A DNA stretch of 64,000 nt from Streptomyces fuscichromogenes (GTDB lineage Bacteria; Actinomycetota; Actinomycetes; Streptomycetales; Streptomycetaceae), in the NCBI RefSeq assembly GCF_014645815.1, contig NZ_BMML01000005.1:248001-312000 (forward strand). The letters run 5' to 3'. How positions within the stretch are numbered: the stretch's first letter is position 1; each line of letters begins with the position of its first letter. Below the pieces are notes generated by a model. That model had not been told where the DNA came from and made no database searches. It saw only the letters and a program-made list of their open reading frames with translations. Shown piece after piece: positions 1-14,987 of this stretch. Made by a program: the position numbers and the translations under genes.

Positions 1-463
1 CGCTGCGCAGTCCGGCCGACTTGACCGCGTCGTGCACGACCTTGCGCTCGAACGGGGTCATCGGCTTGAGCTTCACGGGCTCGCCGGTGTTCTTCACCTC
101 GGCAGCGGCCTTGGCACCCAGCTCGGAGAGCTCGGCACGCTTCTTGGCCCGGTAGCCCGCGATGTCGAGCATCAGCCGACTGCGGTCACCGGTCTCCCGG
201 TGCACGGCCAGGCGGGTCAGCTCCTGGAGCGCCTCCAGCACCTCCCCGTCGCGGCCGACCAGCTTCTGGAGGTCGCGGGTGCCCGAGTCGCTGATGATCG
301 ACACGGAGGCGCGATCGGCCTCGACATCCATGTCGATGTCGCCGTCGAGGTCGGCGATGTCCAGCAGACCTTCGAGGTAGTCCGCCGCGATCTCGCCCTC
401 CTGCTCCAGGCGGGTCAGGGTGTCTGCACCCTCGGCAGCGGCGGAGGTGGTGCCTTCCGTCAC
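1..463 (-). CDS. jag: Jag/KhpB RNA-binding protein, 3' end outside window
   Basis: The 154 visible codons begin at GTG 463 and run off the left edge. After an acidic N-terminus (about residues 1-45) there is a KH-type domain with a GRDG loop (residues 70-73) and a conserved DRSRLMLDIAGYR stretch (about 93-105), followed by the start of an R3H domain (TPFERKVVHDAV, about 136-147). This is the Jag/KhpB (SpoIIIJ-associated) family, a cytoplasmic RNA-binding protein linked in other bacteria to cell elongation and division. It lies immediately downstream of yidC in the same direction (15 bp gap), the usual pairing. The R3H C-terminus is not in view. Confidence 0.93.
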   Translation of the reverse strand, partial: MTEGTTSAAAEGADTLTRLEQEGEIAADYLEGLLDIADLDGDIDMDVEADRASVSIISDSGTRDLQKLVGRDGEVLEALQELTRLAVHRETGDRSRLMLDIAGYRAKKRAELSELGAKAAAEVKNTGEPVKLKPMTPFERKVVHDAVKSAGLRS

Positions 464-478
464 GGGATGGGCTCCTTC

Positions 479-1807
479 TTACTTCTTGGACGGGGACTTG
501 GGGCGCTGCGGACCGCCCTTGCGCTGACCGGACTGGGCCCTGCTACGGCCGTTGGAACCGCTCTTCGGGGCCTGCTGGGCAGCCGGCTTGGCGTCCTGCG
601 GCTCGTCGGACTTCTCCAGCGAGGTCGGCTCCGCCGAAGCCGACGAATCCGAAACCGACGAATCCGAAGAGGCCGAGTCCGAAGAAGCCGACGTGGAGTC
701 GCCGGCCGCCTTCGGTCCGCCGGACTGCCGCTGGGCCTTGGACTGGCGCTTCGGCTGCTGGCGCTTGGCGGCACCGGCGGCCGTGATGCCGTCCTCGGTC
801 TGCGCGACGGCCTGGGCCTCGCCCTTCACCACGGTGCCGTCGGCCTGGGCCGTGAGGCCGGCCTTGGTCAGCGCGTTGATGAACGTGCGCTCGAACTCGT
901 TGCGGTCCCGGCCCTTGGCGACGATCGCCTTGACGATGGTCTTCTCGCTGCGCCGACGGGTCTTGCCGTGGTGCGTGACGTGGCTGGTGAGGCGCTCCAG
1001 GTACGCGGCCTGGGCCTTGGAACCCGGGGTCGGGTTGTTGCGGATGACGTACATCTGCTGGCCCATGGTCCACACGTTGGTGGTCAGCCAGTAGACGAGG
1101 ACACCGACCGGGAAGTTGATACCGAAGACGGCGAACATGACGGGGAAGACGTACATCAGCATCTTCTGCTGCTGCATGAACGGCGTCTTCACGGTGGTGT
1201 CGACGTTCTTCGTCATCAGCTGGCGCTGCGTGTAGAACTGCGACGCCGACATCAGGACGATCATGACCGCGGTCACGACCCGGACGTCCGTGAGGGAGGC
1301 ACCGAGGGCCTCCACCTTCGCGGAGCCGTCCGTGAACTTGGCGGCGAGCGGGGCCCCGAAGATGTGGGCTTTACGGGCACTGTTGAGCAGCGACTCGTTG
1401 ATGACACCGATCGTGGTGCCCGTCGCGATGCCGTTGAGCACGTGGTACAGGGCGAAGAAGAACGGGGACTGCGCCAGGATGGGAAGGCACGAGGAGAGCG
1501 GGTTGGTACCCGACTCCTTGTACAGCTTCATCATCTCTTCGGACTGGCGCTGCTTGTCGTTCTTGTAGCGCTCCTGGATCTTCTTCATCTCGGGCTGCAG
1601 CGTCTGCATGGCCCGGGTCGCCTTGATCTGCTTCACGAAGAGCGGGATCAGGCAGATGCGGATCAGGATCACCAGGGACACGATGGACAAGCCCCAGGCC
1701 CAGCCCGTGTCGGGACCGAAGATCTTCCCGTACACCGAGTGGAACTGGACGATGACCCATGAGACGGGTGTCGTGATGAAGCTGAACAGGCTGGCAATCG
1801 TGTCCAC
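479..1807 (-). CDS. yidC: Membrane protein insertase YidC
   Basis: 442 residues from a GTG start at 1807. The N-terminus has a hydrophobic segment (about 5-20), a second one near 35-55 ([19 protein letters not shown]), the cytoplasmic helical hairpin (about 60-105) and further membrane segments ([17 protein letters not shown] and the 210-275 region), as in YidC/Oxa1/SpoIIIJ. It inserts membrane proteins alone or with SecYEG. As in other Gram-positive members there is no large periplasmic P1 domain. The C-terminal 120 residues are a Ser/Asp/Ala-rich linker ending in a very basic tail, which probably contacts the ribosome. It lies between yidD and jag. Confidence 0.96.
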   Translation of the reverse strand: MDTIASLFSFITTPVSWVIVQFHSVYGKIFGPDTGWAWGLSIVSLVILIRICLIPLFVKQIKATRAMQTLQPEMKKIQERYKNDKQRQSEEMMKLYKESGTNPLSSCLPILAQSPFFFALYHVLNGIATGTTIGVINESLLNSARKAHIFGAPLAAKFTDGSAKVEALGASLTDVRVVTAVMIVLMSASQFYTQRQLMTKNVDTTVKTPFMQQQKMLMYVFPVMFAVFGINFPVGVLVYWLTTNVWTMGQQMYVIRNNPTPGSKAQAAYLERLTSHVTHHGKTRRRSEKTIVKAIVAKGRDRNEFERTFINALTKAGLTAQADGTVVKGEAQAVAQTEDGITAAGAAKRQQPKRQSKAQRQSGGPKAAGDSTSASSDSASSDSSVSDSSASAEPTSLEKSDEPQDAKPAAQQAPKSGSNGRSRAQSGQRKGGPQRPKSPSKK

Positions 1808-1810
1808 TAA

Positions 1811-2176
1811 TCATGCTCCTTGGGCATGGGACGAAGTCTCTGCGGCCGGGCTCGAAGGAAGCTCGGAAGGAGGCTTCTCCTCGGTGGCCGGTTCGGCGGC
1901 GGAGGGCCCGCCCCTGCGTGCACGCCAGGCGTCACGCAGCATTTCGTGCCACCGCGGGCGCTTGCGCGGCGGGACATGGTCCACACCGCCCAGCGACCAC
2001 GGATTGCACCGCAGGATGCGCCAGGCCGTGAGTGCCGTGCCCTTGATCGCACCGTGCCGGTCGATGGCCGTGTAGCCGTAGTGGGAACACGACGGGTAGT
2101 ACTTGCACACCGGCCCCAGCAGTGGACTGATCGTCCACTGGTACAGCTTGATCAGAGCCAGCAGTGGGTACTTCAT
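1811..2176 (-). CDS. yidD: Membrane protein insertion efficiency factor YidD
   Basis: 121 residues from ATG 2176. The first 70 residues are the whole YidD (DUF37) signature: [34 protein letters not shown] with the conserved cysteines, and [13 protein letters not shown]. This is a small amphipathic, membrane-associated protein that assists YidC-dependent insertion. The remaining 50 residues are a low-complexity Ala/Pro/Glu tail, longer than in most YidD proteins. The start overlaps the rnpA stop by 4 bp (ATGA-type, 2173-2176), and the stop is 3 bp from the yidC start, so rpmH-rnpA-yidD-yidC is translated as a tight operon. Confidence 0.95.
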   Translation of the reverse strand: MKYPLLALIKLYQWTISPLLGPVCKYYPSCSHYGYTAIDRHGAIKGTALTAWRILRCNPWSLGGVDHVPPRKRPRWHEMLRDAWRARRGGPSAAEPATEEKPPSELPSSPAAETSSHAQGA

Positions 2177-2544
2177 CGCGCGCCCCCTCCCAGCAGCCGC
2201 TCGATGGCGGCGTCCAGGTCTCGGGCCAGCTGTGCATGGTCGGCGTCGCCCGCTCCGGGCAGCGCTCGTACGACTACCAGGCTACCGGGGGGAAACAGGG
2301 TGACTCGCTCACGCATCAGATGACGCAGTCTGCGCTTCACTGTGTTGCGCACGACGGCACCACCCACGGCCTTGCTCACGACGAAACCCGCACGCGTCGG
2401 GGGAGCGCTCTCCCCAGGCGCGTGCGGGTCCGTGGCACCGCTACGAAGGTGGACGACGAGGGACGGGCGGCCGGCCCGGCGACCCCGTCGTACCGCGGTC
2501 GCGAAGTCCTCGCGCCGCCTCAGCCGATGCTCGGTAGGCAGCAC
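2173..2544 (-). CDS. rnpA: Ribonuclease P protein component
   Basis: 123 residues from GTG 2544. It has the RnpA fold signature: the N-terminal [13 protein letters not shown], the [14 protein letters not shown] strand, and the RNR-type motif [16 protein letters not shown] (about residues 75-90) that binds the catalytic RNA. The product is the protein subunit of RNase P, which trims tRNA 5' ends. The gene follows rpmH by 21 bp and overlaps yidD by 4 bp, the near-universal arrangement. Length is normal for the family. Confidence 0.96.
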   Translation of the reverse strand: MLPTEHRLRRREDFATAVRRGRRAGRPSLVVHLRSGATDPHAPGESAPPTRAGFVVSKAVGGAVVRNTVKRRLRHLMRERVTLFPPGSLVVVRALPGAGDADHAQLARDLDAAIERLLGGGAR

Positions 2545-2565
2545 GACGTCATGACCTGATCGGGA

Positions 2566-2703
2566 TCAGGCGGACAGGCTGGCGCGACCCTTGGCACGAC
2601 GGTTCGCGAGAATCGCGCGACCGGCACGGGTACGCATCCGCAGGCGGAAGCCGTGGGTCTTCGCGCGACGACGGTTGTTCGGCTGGAAGGTGCGCTTGCT
2701 CAC
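2566..2703 (-). CDS. rpmH: 50S ribosomal protein L34
   Basis: 45 residues from a GTG start (codon 2701-2703). The reading is [19 protein letters not shown], then [20 protein letters not shown], ending RASLSA, the complete and nearly invariant L34 sequence. It is a small basic protein of the large ribosomal subunit. It is the first gene of the minus-strand rpmH-rnpA-yidD-yidC-jag operon, divergent from dnaA. A CCTGATC/GATCAGG dyad (2555-2570) overlaps the stop codon and could modulate read-through into rnpA. Confidence 0.97.
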   Translation of the reverse strand: MSKRTFQPNNRRRAKTHGFRLRMRTRAGRAILANRRAKGRASLSA

Positions 2704-3077
2704 TCGGGGGCTCCAGAAATCAAATCGGGTGTGGCGGGTGCCGTCCTGGCTGTCACCGTGCGCCCACGAGTAGCTCGCATCACGCCCGAGTGCACCGCTT
2801 CCCGATCACCTTCAGCGATCTGTGCCCATCGGAGGCAGGCGGCAGCAGCCATCGACAACTCGACCTGGTTACGGTACGCGGGGCTACGCCATTCGGTCAA
2901 ACCAGCGGTGACGGAGAGACACTATCCACAGGCTGGGGACAACAACTTGAACCGCAGCCGCCACGCTGACTACCGTGGCTGAACTCCGATTCGTTCCTTT
3001 ATCCCCGCCCGACCTGATTTTCATCCCGACCCGTCCTCGAACCACACGTTCGTGGGACCTGTGAGAGAGCGTGCCCT
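2704..3077. promoter_or_regulatory. Divergent rpmH/dnaA promoter region with paired DnaA boxes
   Basis: No gene is seen in these 374 bp between the divergent rpmH and dnaA genes. Two DnaA-box-like 9-mers lie close together: TATCCACAG (2923-2931) and, inverted, GGGGACAAC (2935-2943). Paired boxes in the dnaA promoter are the known basis of DnaA autoregulation in Streptomyces; here the arrangement is seen and the function inferred. No convincing -10/-35 pair was identified. Confidence 0.65.
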
Positions 3078-4994
3078 GTGGCTGACGTACCTGCCGATCT
3101 TGCCGCAGTGTGGCCACGAGTACTGGAGCAGCTCCTCGGTGAGGGCCGCGGTCAGGGTGTGGAGGCGAAGGACGAGCACTGGATCCGCCGCTGCCAGCCG
3201 CTCGCGCTGGTCGCGGACACCGCGCTGCTCGCCGTACCGAACGAATTCGCGAAGAACGTGCTGGAGGGCCGTCTCGCACCGATCGTCAGCGAGACCCTGA
3301 GCCGCGAGTGCGGGCGGCCGATCCGGATCGCGATCACCGTGGACGAGTCCGCGGGCGAGCCCCCGGCCCCGCCGGCACCGCCCGTGCAGACGCCGCGTTA
3401 CGAGGAGCCCGAGCTCCCGTCGTCGCAGTACGACGGAGGGTACGGCCGGCACCGCGCCGACCAGCTGCCGGACCAGGGCGGCCATGACCAGCTCCCCACC
3501 GCCCGCCCCGCCTACCCCTCCGAGTACCAGCGCCCCGAGCCCGGCGCCTGGCCGCGCCCCGGGCAGGACGAGTACGGCTGGCAGCAGCCACGGCTCGGCT
3601 TCCCCGAGCGCGACCCCTACGCCTCGCCGTCCCAGGCCCCGTACCGCTCGGACGGCTACGGCGGCCAGGACTCGTACGCCCAGGAGTACCGCCCGCAGCA
3701 GCCGCCGGCCCGGCCGCCGTACGAGCAGCAGCGCCCGGGGTACGAACCGCAGCGCCCGGACTACGACCGTTCGGACTACGAGCGGCCCGAGTACGACCGG
3801 TCCGACTACGACCGGGACTCCGGGCGCCGGGAACTGCCCGAGCCCCCGGGCGGGCCGGGCCAGGGGCACCGGGGCGGTCCCGGACGGCCGGACCTGCAGA
3901 GCGCCGGTGGATCCGGGCCGCACGGCGGGAAGCCCACCCCGGCCGGCGGCCCCGGCGAGCCGACCGCCCGGCTGAACCCGAAGTACCTCTTCGACACGTT
4001 CGTCATCGGCGCGTCCAACCGCTTCGCGCACGCGGCCGCGGTCGCCGTCGCCGAGGCGCCCGCGAAGGCGTACAACCCCCTCTTCATCTACGGGGAGTCG
4101 GGGCTCGGCAAGACGCACCTGCTGCACGCGATCGGGCACTACGCGCGGAGCCTCTACCCGGGCACCCGCGTGCGGTACGTGAGCTCGGAGGAGTTCACCA
4201 ACGAGTTCATCAACTCGATCCGCGACGGCAAGGGCGACAGCTTCCGCAAGCGCTACCGCGAGATGGACATCCTGCTCGTCGACGACATCCAGTTCCTCGC
4301 GGACAAGGAGTCGACGCAGGAGGAGTTCTTCCACACCTTCAACACGCTCCACAACGCGAACAAGCAGATCGTGCTCTCCAGCGACCGGCCGCCCAAGCAG
4401 CTGGTCACGCTGGAGGACCGGCTGCGGAACCGGTTCGAGTGGGGTCTGATCACCGACGTCCAGCCCCCGGAACTGGAGACGCGGATCGCGATCCTCCGCA
4501 AGAAGGCGGTGCAGGAGCAGCTGAACGCGCCGCCGGAGGTCCTGGAGTTCATCGCCTCCCGCATCTCGCGCAACATCCGTGAGCTGGAGGGCGCGCTGAT
4601 CCGGGTGACGGCGTTCGCGTCGCTCAACCGGCAGCCGGTCGACCTGGGCCTCACCGAGATCGTGCTCAAGGACCTGATCCCCGGGGGGCAGGACTCCACA
4701 CCGGAGATCAGCGCCACGGCGATCATGGCGGCGACCGCGGACTACTTCGGGCTCACGGTCGAGGACCTGTGCGGCAGCTCGCGCGGCCGGCAGCTGGTCA
4801 CGGCGCGGCAGATCGCGATGTACCTGTGCCGGGAGCTGACGGACCTGTCGCTGCCGAAGATCGGGGCGCAGTTCGGGAACCGGGACCACACGACCGTCAT
4901 GCACGCCGACCGGAAGATCCGGGCCCTGATGGCGGAGCGGCGGTCGATCTACAACCAGGTGACGGAGCTGACGAACCGGATCAAGAACGGGTAG
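3078..4994 (+). CDS. dnaA: Chromosomal replication initiator DnaA
   Basis: 638 residues, GTG start at 3078. Domain I (1-85) is followed by an unusually long low-complexity domain II (about 90-300) rich in Pro, Tyr, Asp and Arg with imperfect [22 protein letters not shown] repeats, typical of Streptomyces. Domain III is the AAA+ module: Walker [10 protein letters not shown] near residue 340, Walker [10 protein letters not shown] near 400, sensor region near 435-445. Domain IV has the DnaA-box-binding signature ([15 protein letters not shown]) near the C-terminus. It binds the boxes in the adjacent oriC and melts the origin. Two boxes in its own promoter suggest autoregulation. Confidence 0.98.
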   Translation: MADVPADLAAVWPRVLEQLLGEGRGQGVEAKDEHWIRRCQPLALVADTALLAVPNEFAKNVLEGRLAPIVSETLSRECGRPIRIAITVDESAGEPPAPPAPPVQTPRYEEPELPSSQYDGGYGRHRADQLPDQGGHDQLPTARPAYPSEYQRPEPGAWPRPGQDEYGWQQPRLGFPERDPYASPSQAPYRSDGYGGQDSYAQEYRPQQPPARPPYEQQRPGYEPQRPDYDRSDYERPEYDRSDYDRDSGRRELPEPPGGPGQGHRGGPGRPDLQSAGGSGPHGGKPTPAGGPGEPTARLNPKYLFDTFVIGASNRFAHAAAVAVAEAPAKAYNPLFIYGESGLGKTHLLHAIGHYARSLYPGTRVRYVSSEEFTNEFINSIRDGKGDSFRKRYREMDILLVDDIQFLADKESTQEEFFHTFNTLHNANKQIVLSSDRPPKQLVTLEDRLRNRFEWGLITDVQPPELETRIAILRKKAVQEQLNAPPEVLEFIASRISRNIRELEGALIRVTAFASLNRQPVDLGLTEIVLKDLIPGGQDSTPEISATAIMAATADYFGLTVEDLCGSSRGRQLVTARQIAMYLCRELTDLSLPKIGAQFGNRDHTTVMHADRKIRALMAERRSIYNQVTELTNRIKNG

Positions 4995-5030
4995 CGGTCG
5001 GCGGTCCGGCCGACCGGTTCTACGCCGTTC

Positions 5031-5063
5031 AGGGCGCCCTCGGGAGAGATCCCGGGGCGCCCT
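5031..5063 (+). terminator. dnaA intrinsic terminator
   Basis: A strong hairpin 36 bp after the dnaA stop: the AGGGCGCC arm and its GGCGCCCT partner, with an inner TCGGGA/TCCCG stem and GAGA loop, followed by TTTT (5063-5066). Confidence 0.8.
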
Positions 5064-5088
5064 TTTGGCGTCCTGGGGTGCTTCGGCA

Positions 5089-5152
5089 GTGGGTCGCCGC
5101 GGGCCGGTGGGGGCTGGTCGCGCAGTTCCCCGCGCCCTTGGAGGGGCGCTGC
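5089..5152 (+). repeat. Dispersed Streptomyces intergenic repeat, copy 1
   Basis: Core GGGGCTGGTCGCGCAGTTCC then CCGCGCCC, followed by an imperfect hairpin partner (GAGGGGCGC). It shares an extended upstream stretch (GTGGGTCGC, GCGGG) with copy 2 at 21154. It lies 3' of dnaA. Related copies are at 51994 and 59030 in the opposite orientation. Confidence 0.75.
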
Positions 5153-5948
5153 AGCGAGGTCCGCTGTTCGATTACCTGCCTGGTTACGGGCGTCCTCCAC
5201 AGATTTGCCGACTTTCTTGCGTCCACACCCTGGGGACTGTGAAGTTGTCCCGAACGTCGTCCACAGGCTGGGGGTTGAAAGAGCATCAGGGCAGCTCAGG
5301 TGGCTGTGGAATCGTGGACAACGGATCTCCACAGCCTGTGGACCAAAAAATGATCCACAGGCTGTGTACGAAGTTGTCCACCGGTAGCCCACAGGCTGAG
5401 GGGCAGTTGTCCCCAGCGATCCCCGGCTTCTCCACACCGTTGTCCACTGTTCGGCAACGCGACGCGCCTGCTCACCGAGTCGAGTGAAAGGCGTCACATC
5501 AAGGTGCCGGGTTGGGCTGTGGGAAAGGTGGGTAAAGCTGGGGACGGTGTTGGGGAGAACTCCCCTCGGGCTGTGCACGGCGTGTGCAGAACTTTCTGTT
5601 CTCCACAGCGACACCTAGTTGTCCACCGGCTCCACCCACAGGGGCAGTGGACAAAATCTCGCCCCTGAGCTGGGCAAACGAGGTTATCCACGGTATCCAC
5701 AGCCCCTACTACTACTGACAACTAGAGAGAGCTCGGAATCCGTTTCGAAGAGGGCCCTGTGCACAACTCGCTCTTCGGCCTCTGACCGCGCCTCGTCACG
5801 ACTTGACCCCGAGGGGCACCAGCTGTCAGTGCGGTGCGTCAGACTGGTCCCCGGTGTTCTTCCCCTCCTCGGGGCCGACGACACCGGGACAGACGACGAA
5901 GACGCAGCAGGGCGAGAAGCCCCGGCAACAGCAGGAGGCGGGCTTACG

Positions 5949-7079
5949 GTGAAGATCCGGGTGGAACGCGACGTACTCGCGGAGGCAGTGGCCTGGGCGG
6001 CACGCAGCCTCCCGGCCCGTCCGCCGGCGCCGGTCCTCGCCGGCCTGCTGCTGAAGGCGGAGGACGGGCAGCTGAGCCTGTCCAGCTTCGACTACGAGGT
6101 CTCCGCGCGGGTCAGCGTCGAGACCGAGGTCGAGGAGGAGGGCACGGTCCTCGTCTCCGGCCGGCTGCTCGCCGACATCTGCCGTGCGCTCCCCAACCGG
6201 CCGGTGGAGATTTCCACAGACGGTGTACGGGCGACGGTGGTCTGTGGATCGTCCCGGTTCACGCTGCACACCCTGCCGGTGGAGGAGTACCCGTCCCTGC
6301 CGCAGATGCCGAACGCGACCGGCACGGTCCCCGGCGAGGTCTTCGCCTCCGCCGTGTCCCAGGTGGCCATCGCCGCCGGGCGGGACGACACGCTGCCGGT
6401 GCTCACCGGTGTGCGGATCGAGATCGAGGGCGACACGGTCACCCTGGCCTCCACCGACCGCTACCGCTTCGCGGTCCGCGAGTTCCTGTGGAAGCCGGAG
6501 AACCCGGAGGCCTCCGCGGTCGCCCTGGTGCCCGCCAAGACGCTCCTGGACACCGCCAAGGCCCTCACGAGCGGCGACAGCGTCATCCTGGCCCTGTCCG
6601 GCTCCGGCGCGGGCGAGGGGCTCATCGGTTTCGAGGGCGCCGGTCGGCGTACCACCACGCGGCTGCTCGAAGGCGACCTGCCCAAGTACCGCACGCTGTT
6701 CCCGACCGAGTTCAACTCCGTCGCCGTGATCGAGACCGCCCCCTTCGTGGAGGCCGTCAAGCGCGTCGCCCTGGTCGCCGAGCGGAACACCCCGGTGCGG
6801 CTCAGCTTCGAGCAGGGCGTGCTGATCCTGGAGGCCGGTTCCAGCGACGACGCACAGGCTGTGGAAAGGGTCGACGCGCAGCTGGAGGGCGACGACATCT
6901 CGATCGCCTTCAACCCGACCTTCCTGCTCGACGGCCTCAGCGCCATCGACTCGCCGGTCGCGCAGCTGTCGTTCACGACGTCCACGAAGCCGGCGCTGCT
7001 GAGCGGCAAGCCGGCCGTGGACGCCGAGGCGGACGAGGCGTACAAGTACCTGATCATGCCGGTGCGGCTCAGCGGCTGA
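5949..7079 (+). CDS. dnaN: DNA polymerase III sliding clamp, beta subunit
   Basis: 376 residues. GTG 5949 is chosen because the protein then begins MKIRVERDVLAEAVAWAARSLP, the normal N-terminus of actinobacterial clamps; the open frame extends upstream into oriC but has no homologous sequence there. Three similar clamp domains span about 1-120, 130-255 and 260-376, and the C-terminus YLIMPVRLSG contains the conserved (I/L)MP(V/M)R(L) end that forms part of the partner-binding cleft. It tethers DNA polymerase III to the template. It lies directly after oriC. Confidence 0.97.
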   Translation: MKIRVERDVLAEAVAWAARSLPARPPAPVLAGLLLKAEDGQLSLSSFDYEVSARVSVETEVEEEGTVLVSGRLLADICRALPNRPVEISTDGVRATVVCGSSRFTLHTLPVEEYPSLPQMPNATGTVPGEVFASAVSQVAIAAGRDDTLPVLTGVRIEIEGDTVTLASTDRYRFAVREFLWKPENPEASAVALVPAKTLLDTAKALTSGDSVILALSGSGAGEGLIGFEGAGRRTTTRLLEGDLPKYRTLFPTEFNSVAVIETAPFVEAVKRVALVAERNTPVRLSFEQGVLILEAGSSDDAQAVERVDAQLEGDDISIAFNPTFLLDGLSAIDSPVAQLSFTTSTKPALLSGKPAVDAEADEAYKYLIMPVRLSG

Positions 7080-7293
7080 CCGTCTGTTCACAGCTGTCCA
7101 CAGCTGTGCACGGTGCCGGGTACCTCCTGTGGGTGCCCGGCATGGTGACCGGCCTTGTGGTCGGCACGGTGGCCGGGTGGGTTTCCCCAGGTGAGCGGCT
7201 ATGCCCACAACTGTGCACAAAGGGTCGCGATTAGGCTCGGACACGGGTACGAACGTGCCTCTCCTGCCACACCGCAACCTAAGGAACCAACTG
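7080..7293. promoter_or_regulatory. dnaN-gnd spacer with further DnaA-box-like sites
   Basis: A 214 bp spacer without a gene. It holds the dyad CACAGCTGTCCACAGCTGTG (about 7090-7109), which includes CTGTCCACA, and an ACTGTGCACA near 7209. These may extend the DnaA-binding territory of oriC or regulate gnd. Function is inferred only from sequence similarity. Confidence 0.4.
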
Positions 7294-8169
7294 ATGGAGC
7301 TCGGTCTCGTCGGCCTCGGCAAGATGGGCGGCAACATGCGCGAGCGGATCCGCCGCGCCGGCCACACCGTCGTCGGATACGACCGCAACCCGGACCTCGC
7401 CGATGTCCACAGCCTGGAAGAGCTTGTGGGCAAGCTCAGCGGGCCGCGCGTGGTGTGGGTGATGGTCCCGGCCGGGGCGCCGACGCAGGCCACCATCGAC
7501 GAGCTGGCCGAGCTCCTGGAGCCCGGTGACGTGGTCGTCGACGGCGGTAACTCGCGCTGGACGGACGACGAGAGGCACGCCGAGGAGCTGGCCGCCAAGG
7601 GGATCGGCTTCGTCGACTGCGGGGTCTCCGGCGGCGTCTGGGGCCTGGCGAACGGCTACGCGCTGATGTACGGCGGCGACGCCGAGCACGTCGAGCGGGT
7701 CCGGCCGGTCTTCGACGCACTCAGGCCCGAGGGCGACTTCGGTTCGGTGCACGCCGGCAAGGTCGGCGCGGGCCACTTCGCGAAGATGGTCCACAACGGC
7801 ATCGAGTACGCGATGATGCAGGCCTACGCTGAGGGCTGGGAGCTCCTGGAGAAGGTCGACTCCGTCACGGACGTGCGCGAGGTCTTCCGCTCCTGGCAGG
7901 AAGGGACGGTCATCCGCTCCTGGCTGCTCGACCTCGCGGTGAACGCCCTCCACGAGGACGAGCACCTGGACCGGCTGAAGGGTTATGCACAGGACTCCGG
8001 CGAGGGCCGGTGGACTGTGGAGGCGGCCATAGACAACGCGGTGCCGCTGCCCGCGATCACCGCCTCGCTGTTCGCGCGGTTCACCTCCCGCCAGGAGGAC
8101 TCGCCGCAGATGAAGATGATCGCCGCGCTGCGCAACCAGTTCGGCGGCCACGCCGTCGAGGCGAAGTAG
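7294..8169 (+). CDS. gnd: 6-phosphogluconate dehydrogenase, short (GntZ/YqeC) type
   Basis: 291 residues from ATG 7294, where the Rossmann motif GLVGLGKMGGNM starts at once. It oxidatively decarboxylates 6-phosphogluconate to ribulose 5-phosphate in the cytoplasm. The substrate and catalytic signature GHFAKMVHNGIEYAMMQAYAEG is present near 165-185, with the conserved Lys and Asn. At 291 residues it belongs to the short class, which tends to use NAD+, not the 470-residue NADP+ class; cofactor preference is an inference. Its place between dnaN and recF is characteristic of Streptomyces and probably not functionally tied to replication. Confidence 0.93.
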   Translation: MELGLVGLGKMGGNMRERIRRAGHTVVGYDRNPDLADVHSLEELVGKLSGPRVVWVMVPAGAPTQATIDELAELLEPGDVVVDGGNSRWTDDERHAEELAAKGIGFVDCGVSGGVWGLANGYALMYGGDAEHVERVRPVFDALRPEGDFGSVHAGKVGAGHFAKMVHNGIEYAMMQAYAEGWELLEKVDSVTDVREVFRSWQEGTVIRSWLLDLAVNALHEDEHLDRLKGYAQDSGEGRWTVEAAIDNAVPLPAITASLFARFTSRQEDSPQMKMIAALRNQFGGHAVEAK

Positions 8170-8229
8170 CCGGGCAAGAGCAAAAAGAGCGACGAAACAG
8201 CAGGTCACGGGGAGGTCGGCGAAACACCC

Positions 8230-9351
8230 ATGCACGTCACGCATCTGTCGCTGGCCGACTTCCGCTCCTACGCCCGGGTCGAGGTCCCGCTCGATCCGGG
8301 CGTCACCGCCTTCGTCGGCCCCAACGGCCAGGGCAAGACCAACCTCGTCGAGGCCGTCGGCTATCTGGCCACCCTCGGCAGCCACCGGGTCGCCTCCGAC
8401 GCTCCGCTGGTCCGCATGGGCGCCGACCGGGCGATCGTCCGGGCCCAGGTCCGGCAGGGCGACCGGCAGCAACTGGTCGAGCTGGAGCTCAACCCCGGCA
8501 AGGCCAACCGCGCCCGCATCAACAGGTCCTCGCAGGTCAGACCGCGTGACGTGCTGGGGATCGTAAGGACCGTGCTGTTCGCGCCCGAGGATCTCGCGCT
8601 GGTGAAGGGCGATCCCGGTGAGCGGCGGCGTTTCCTGGACGAGCTGATCACCGCGCGCTCGCCCCGGATGGCCGGCGTGCGGTCCGACTACGAGCGGGTG
8701 CTGAAGCAGCGGAACACCCTGCTGAAGACCGCGGCCCTCGCCCGGCGGCACGGCGGCCGCTCCATGGACCTGTCCACGCTCGACGTGTGGGACCAGCACC
8801 TCGCACGGGTCGGTGCCGAGCTGCTCGCCCAGCGGCTCGACCTGGTCGCCGCGATCCAGCCCCTCGCGGACAAGGCGTACGAGCAGCTGGCGCCGGGCGG
8901 CGGACCGCTCGCCCTGGAGTACAAGCCGTCCGCACCAGGCGAGGCCCACACCCGCGAGGACCTGTACGCCCAGCTGACGGCGGCCCTGGCGGACGCCCGC
9001 AAGCAGGAGATCGAGCGGGGCGTGACCCTGGTCGGTCCGCACCGGGACGACCTGGTGCTCAAGCTCGGGCAGCTGCCCGCCAAGGGGTACGCCTCGCACG
9101 GCGAGTCCTGGTCGTACGCGCTGGCGCTGCGGCTCGCGTCGTACGACCTGCTGCGGGCCGAGGGGAACGAGCCGGTGCTGGTGCTCGACGACGTGTTCGC
9201 CGAGCTGGACTCCCGGCGCCGGGAGCGGCTGGCGGAGCTGGTCGCGCCCGGGGAGCAGGTGCTGGTCACCGCCGCCGTGGACGACGACGTACCGCACATC
9301 CTCACGGGTACGCGCTACACGGTGGCCGACGGGACGGTGGAGCGGGCATGA
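8230..9351 (+). CDS. recF: DNA replication and repair protein RecF
   Basis: 373 residues from ATG 8230. It has the RecF/SMC-like ATPase parts: N-terminal [19 protein letters not shown], Walker [10 protein letters not shown] (about 33-41), the [17 protein letters not shown] segment (about 100-120), a signature region near 270 (GPHRDDLVL) and Walker [20 protein letters not shown] (about 317-335). With RecO and RecR it loads RecA at single-stranded gaps. The stop overlaps the next gene's start by 4 bp (ATGA, 9348-9351), so the two are translationally coupled. Confidence 0.97.
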   Translation: MHVTHLSLADFRSYARVEVPLDPGVTAFVGPNGQGKTNLVEAVGYLATLGSHRVASDAPLVRMGADRAIVRAQVRQGDRQQLVELELNPGKANRARINRSSQVRPRDVLGIVRTVLFAPEDLALVKGDPGERRRFLDELITARSPRMAGVRSDYERVLKQRNTLLKTAALARRHGGRSMDLSTLDVWDQHLARVGAELLAQRLDLVAAIQPLADKAYEQLAPGGGPLALEYKPSAPGEAHTREDLYAQLTAALADARKQEIERGVTLVGPHRDDLVLKLGQLPAKGYASHGESWSYALALRLASYDLLRAEGNEPVLVLDDVFAELDSRRRERLAELVAPGEQVLVTAAVDDDVPHILTGTRYTVADGTVERA

Positions 9352-9881
9352 GCGGCGACGGACCCGGACCCGCGGCCAAGGGCGAACCCTCCGGGGTCGA
9401 CCTCGCGCGCGTGGCGTTGCGTGCGGCGAAGGAGGCGGCACGCGCGCGTGGGGACGCGGCGCAGCAGAAGAAGCAGGCGCGGCGCGGCGGCCTGCGCTCC
9501 GGCGCGCGTGCCGACGGCCGTGACCCCATGGCGCTGGGTTCCGCGATCAACCGGCTGATCACCGAGCGCGGCTGGGAGACGCCGGCCGCGGTGGGCGGGG
9601 TGATGGGCCGCTGGCCGGAGATCGTCGGCGAGGATCTCGCCAAGCACTGTGTGCCGCAGCGGTACGACGAGGACGAGCGGGTGCTGGTCGTGCAGTGCGA
9701 CTCGACGGCCTGGGCGACGCAGCTGCGTCACCTCGCCCCCGCGCTGGTCGCACGTCTGAACGAGGATCTGGGGCATGGCACCGTTCGCCTGATCAAGGTG
9801 CTCAACCCGGGGGGTCCGGCCCGGCGCTACGGCCCGTTGCGGGCTCCCGGGAGCACCGGGCCCGGCGATACCTACGGGTGA
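9348..9881 (+). CDS. DciA-family (DUF721) replicative helicase loader
   Basis: 177 residues from ATG 9348, overlapping the recF stop. After a basic Ala-rich N-terminal 60 residues comes a DUF721 domain (about 65-150): [49 protein letters not shown] and [10 protein letters not shown]. DciA proteins are the ancestral operators of the DnaB helicase in bacteria lacking DnaC or DnaI, and the dnaN-recF-dciA-gyrB order is conserved in Actinobacteria. Family assignment is firm; the helicase-loading role is carried over from the mycobacterial homologue. Confidence 0.88.
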   Translation: MSGDGPGPAAKGEPSGVDLARVALRAAKEAARARGDAAQQKKQARRGGLRSGARADGRDPMALGSAINRLITERGWETPAAVGGVMGRWPEIVGEDLAKHCVPQRYDEDERVLVVQCDSTAWATQLRHLAPALVARLNEDLGHGTVRLIKVLNPGGPARRYGPLRAPGSTGPGDTYG

Positions 9882-12331
<2,450 letters not shown>

Positions 12332-12373
12332 GTCGGTCTCAGCTGACCGCACCAGGAAGGATCTTGACCAGCC

Positions 12374-14968
<2,595 letters not shown>

Positions 14969-14987
14969 GCACGAGGAGAGAGTCATC

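Larger units (their letters stand above)
4995..5948. other. oriC: Chromosomal replication origin oriC
   Basis: A gene-free stretch of about 950 bp between dnaA and dnaN with about 20 DnaA-box-like 9-mers in both orientations, from about 5190 to 5702. Examples are GCGTCCACA (about 5219), TCGTCCACA (about 5257), TCTCCACAG (about 5326), GATCCACAG (about 5352), TTGTCCACC (about 5374 and 5620), TTGTCCACT (about 5441), TTATCCACG (about 5684) and TATCCACAG (about 5694). This matches the Streptomyces consensus TTGTCCACA and the known Streptomyces layout, where there is no conspicuous AT-rich 13-mer array. The last 250 bp before dnaN lack boxes and presumably hold its promoter. Confidence 0.95.

Noticed and set aside
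5619..5948. Upstream extension of dnaN into oriC
   Set aside because: The extra 110 codons translate DnaA boxes and origin DNA; the conserved clamp N-terminus begins at 5949.
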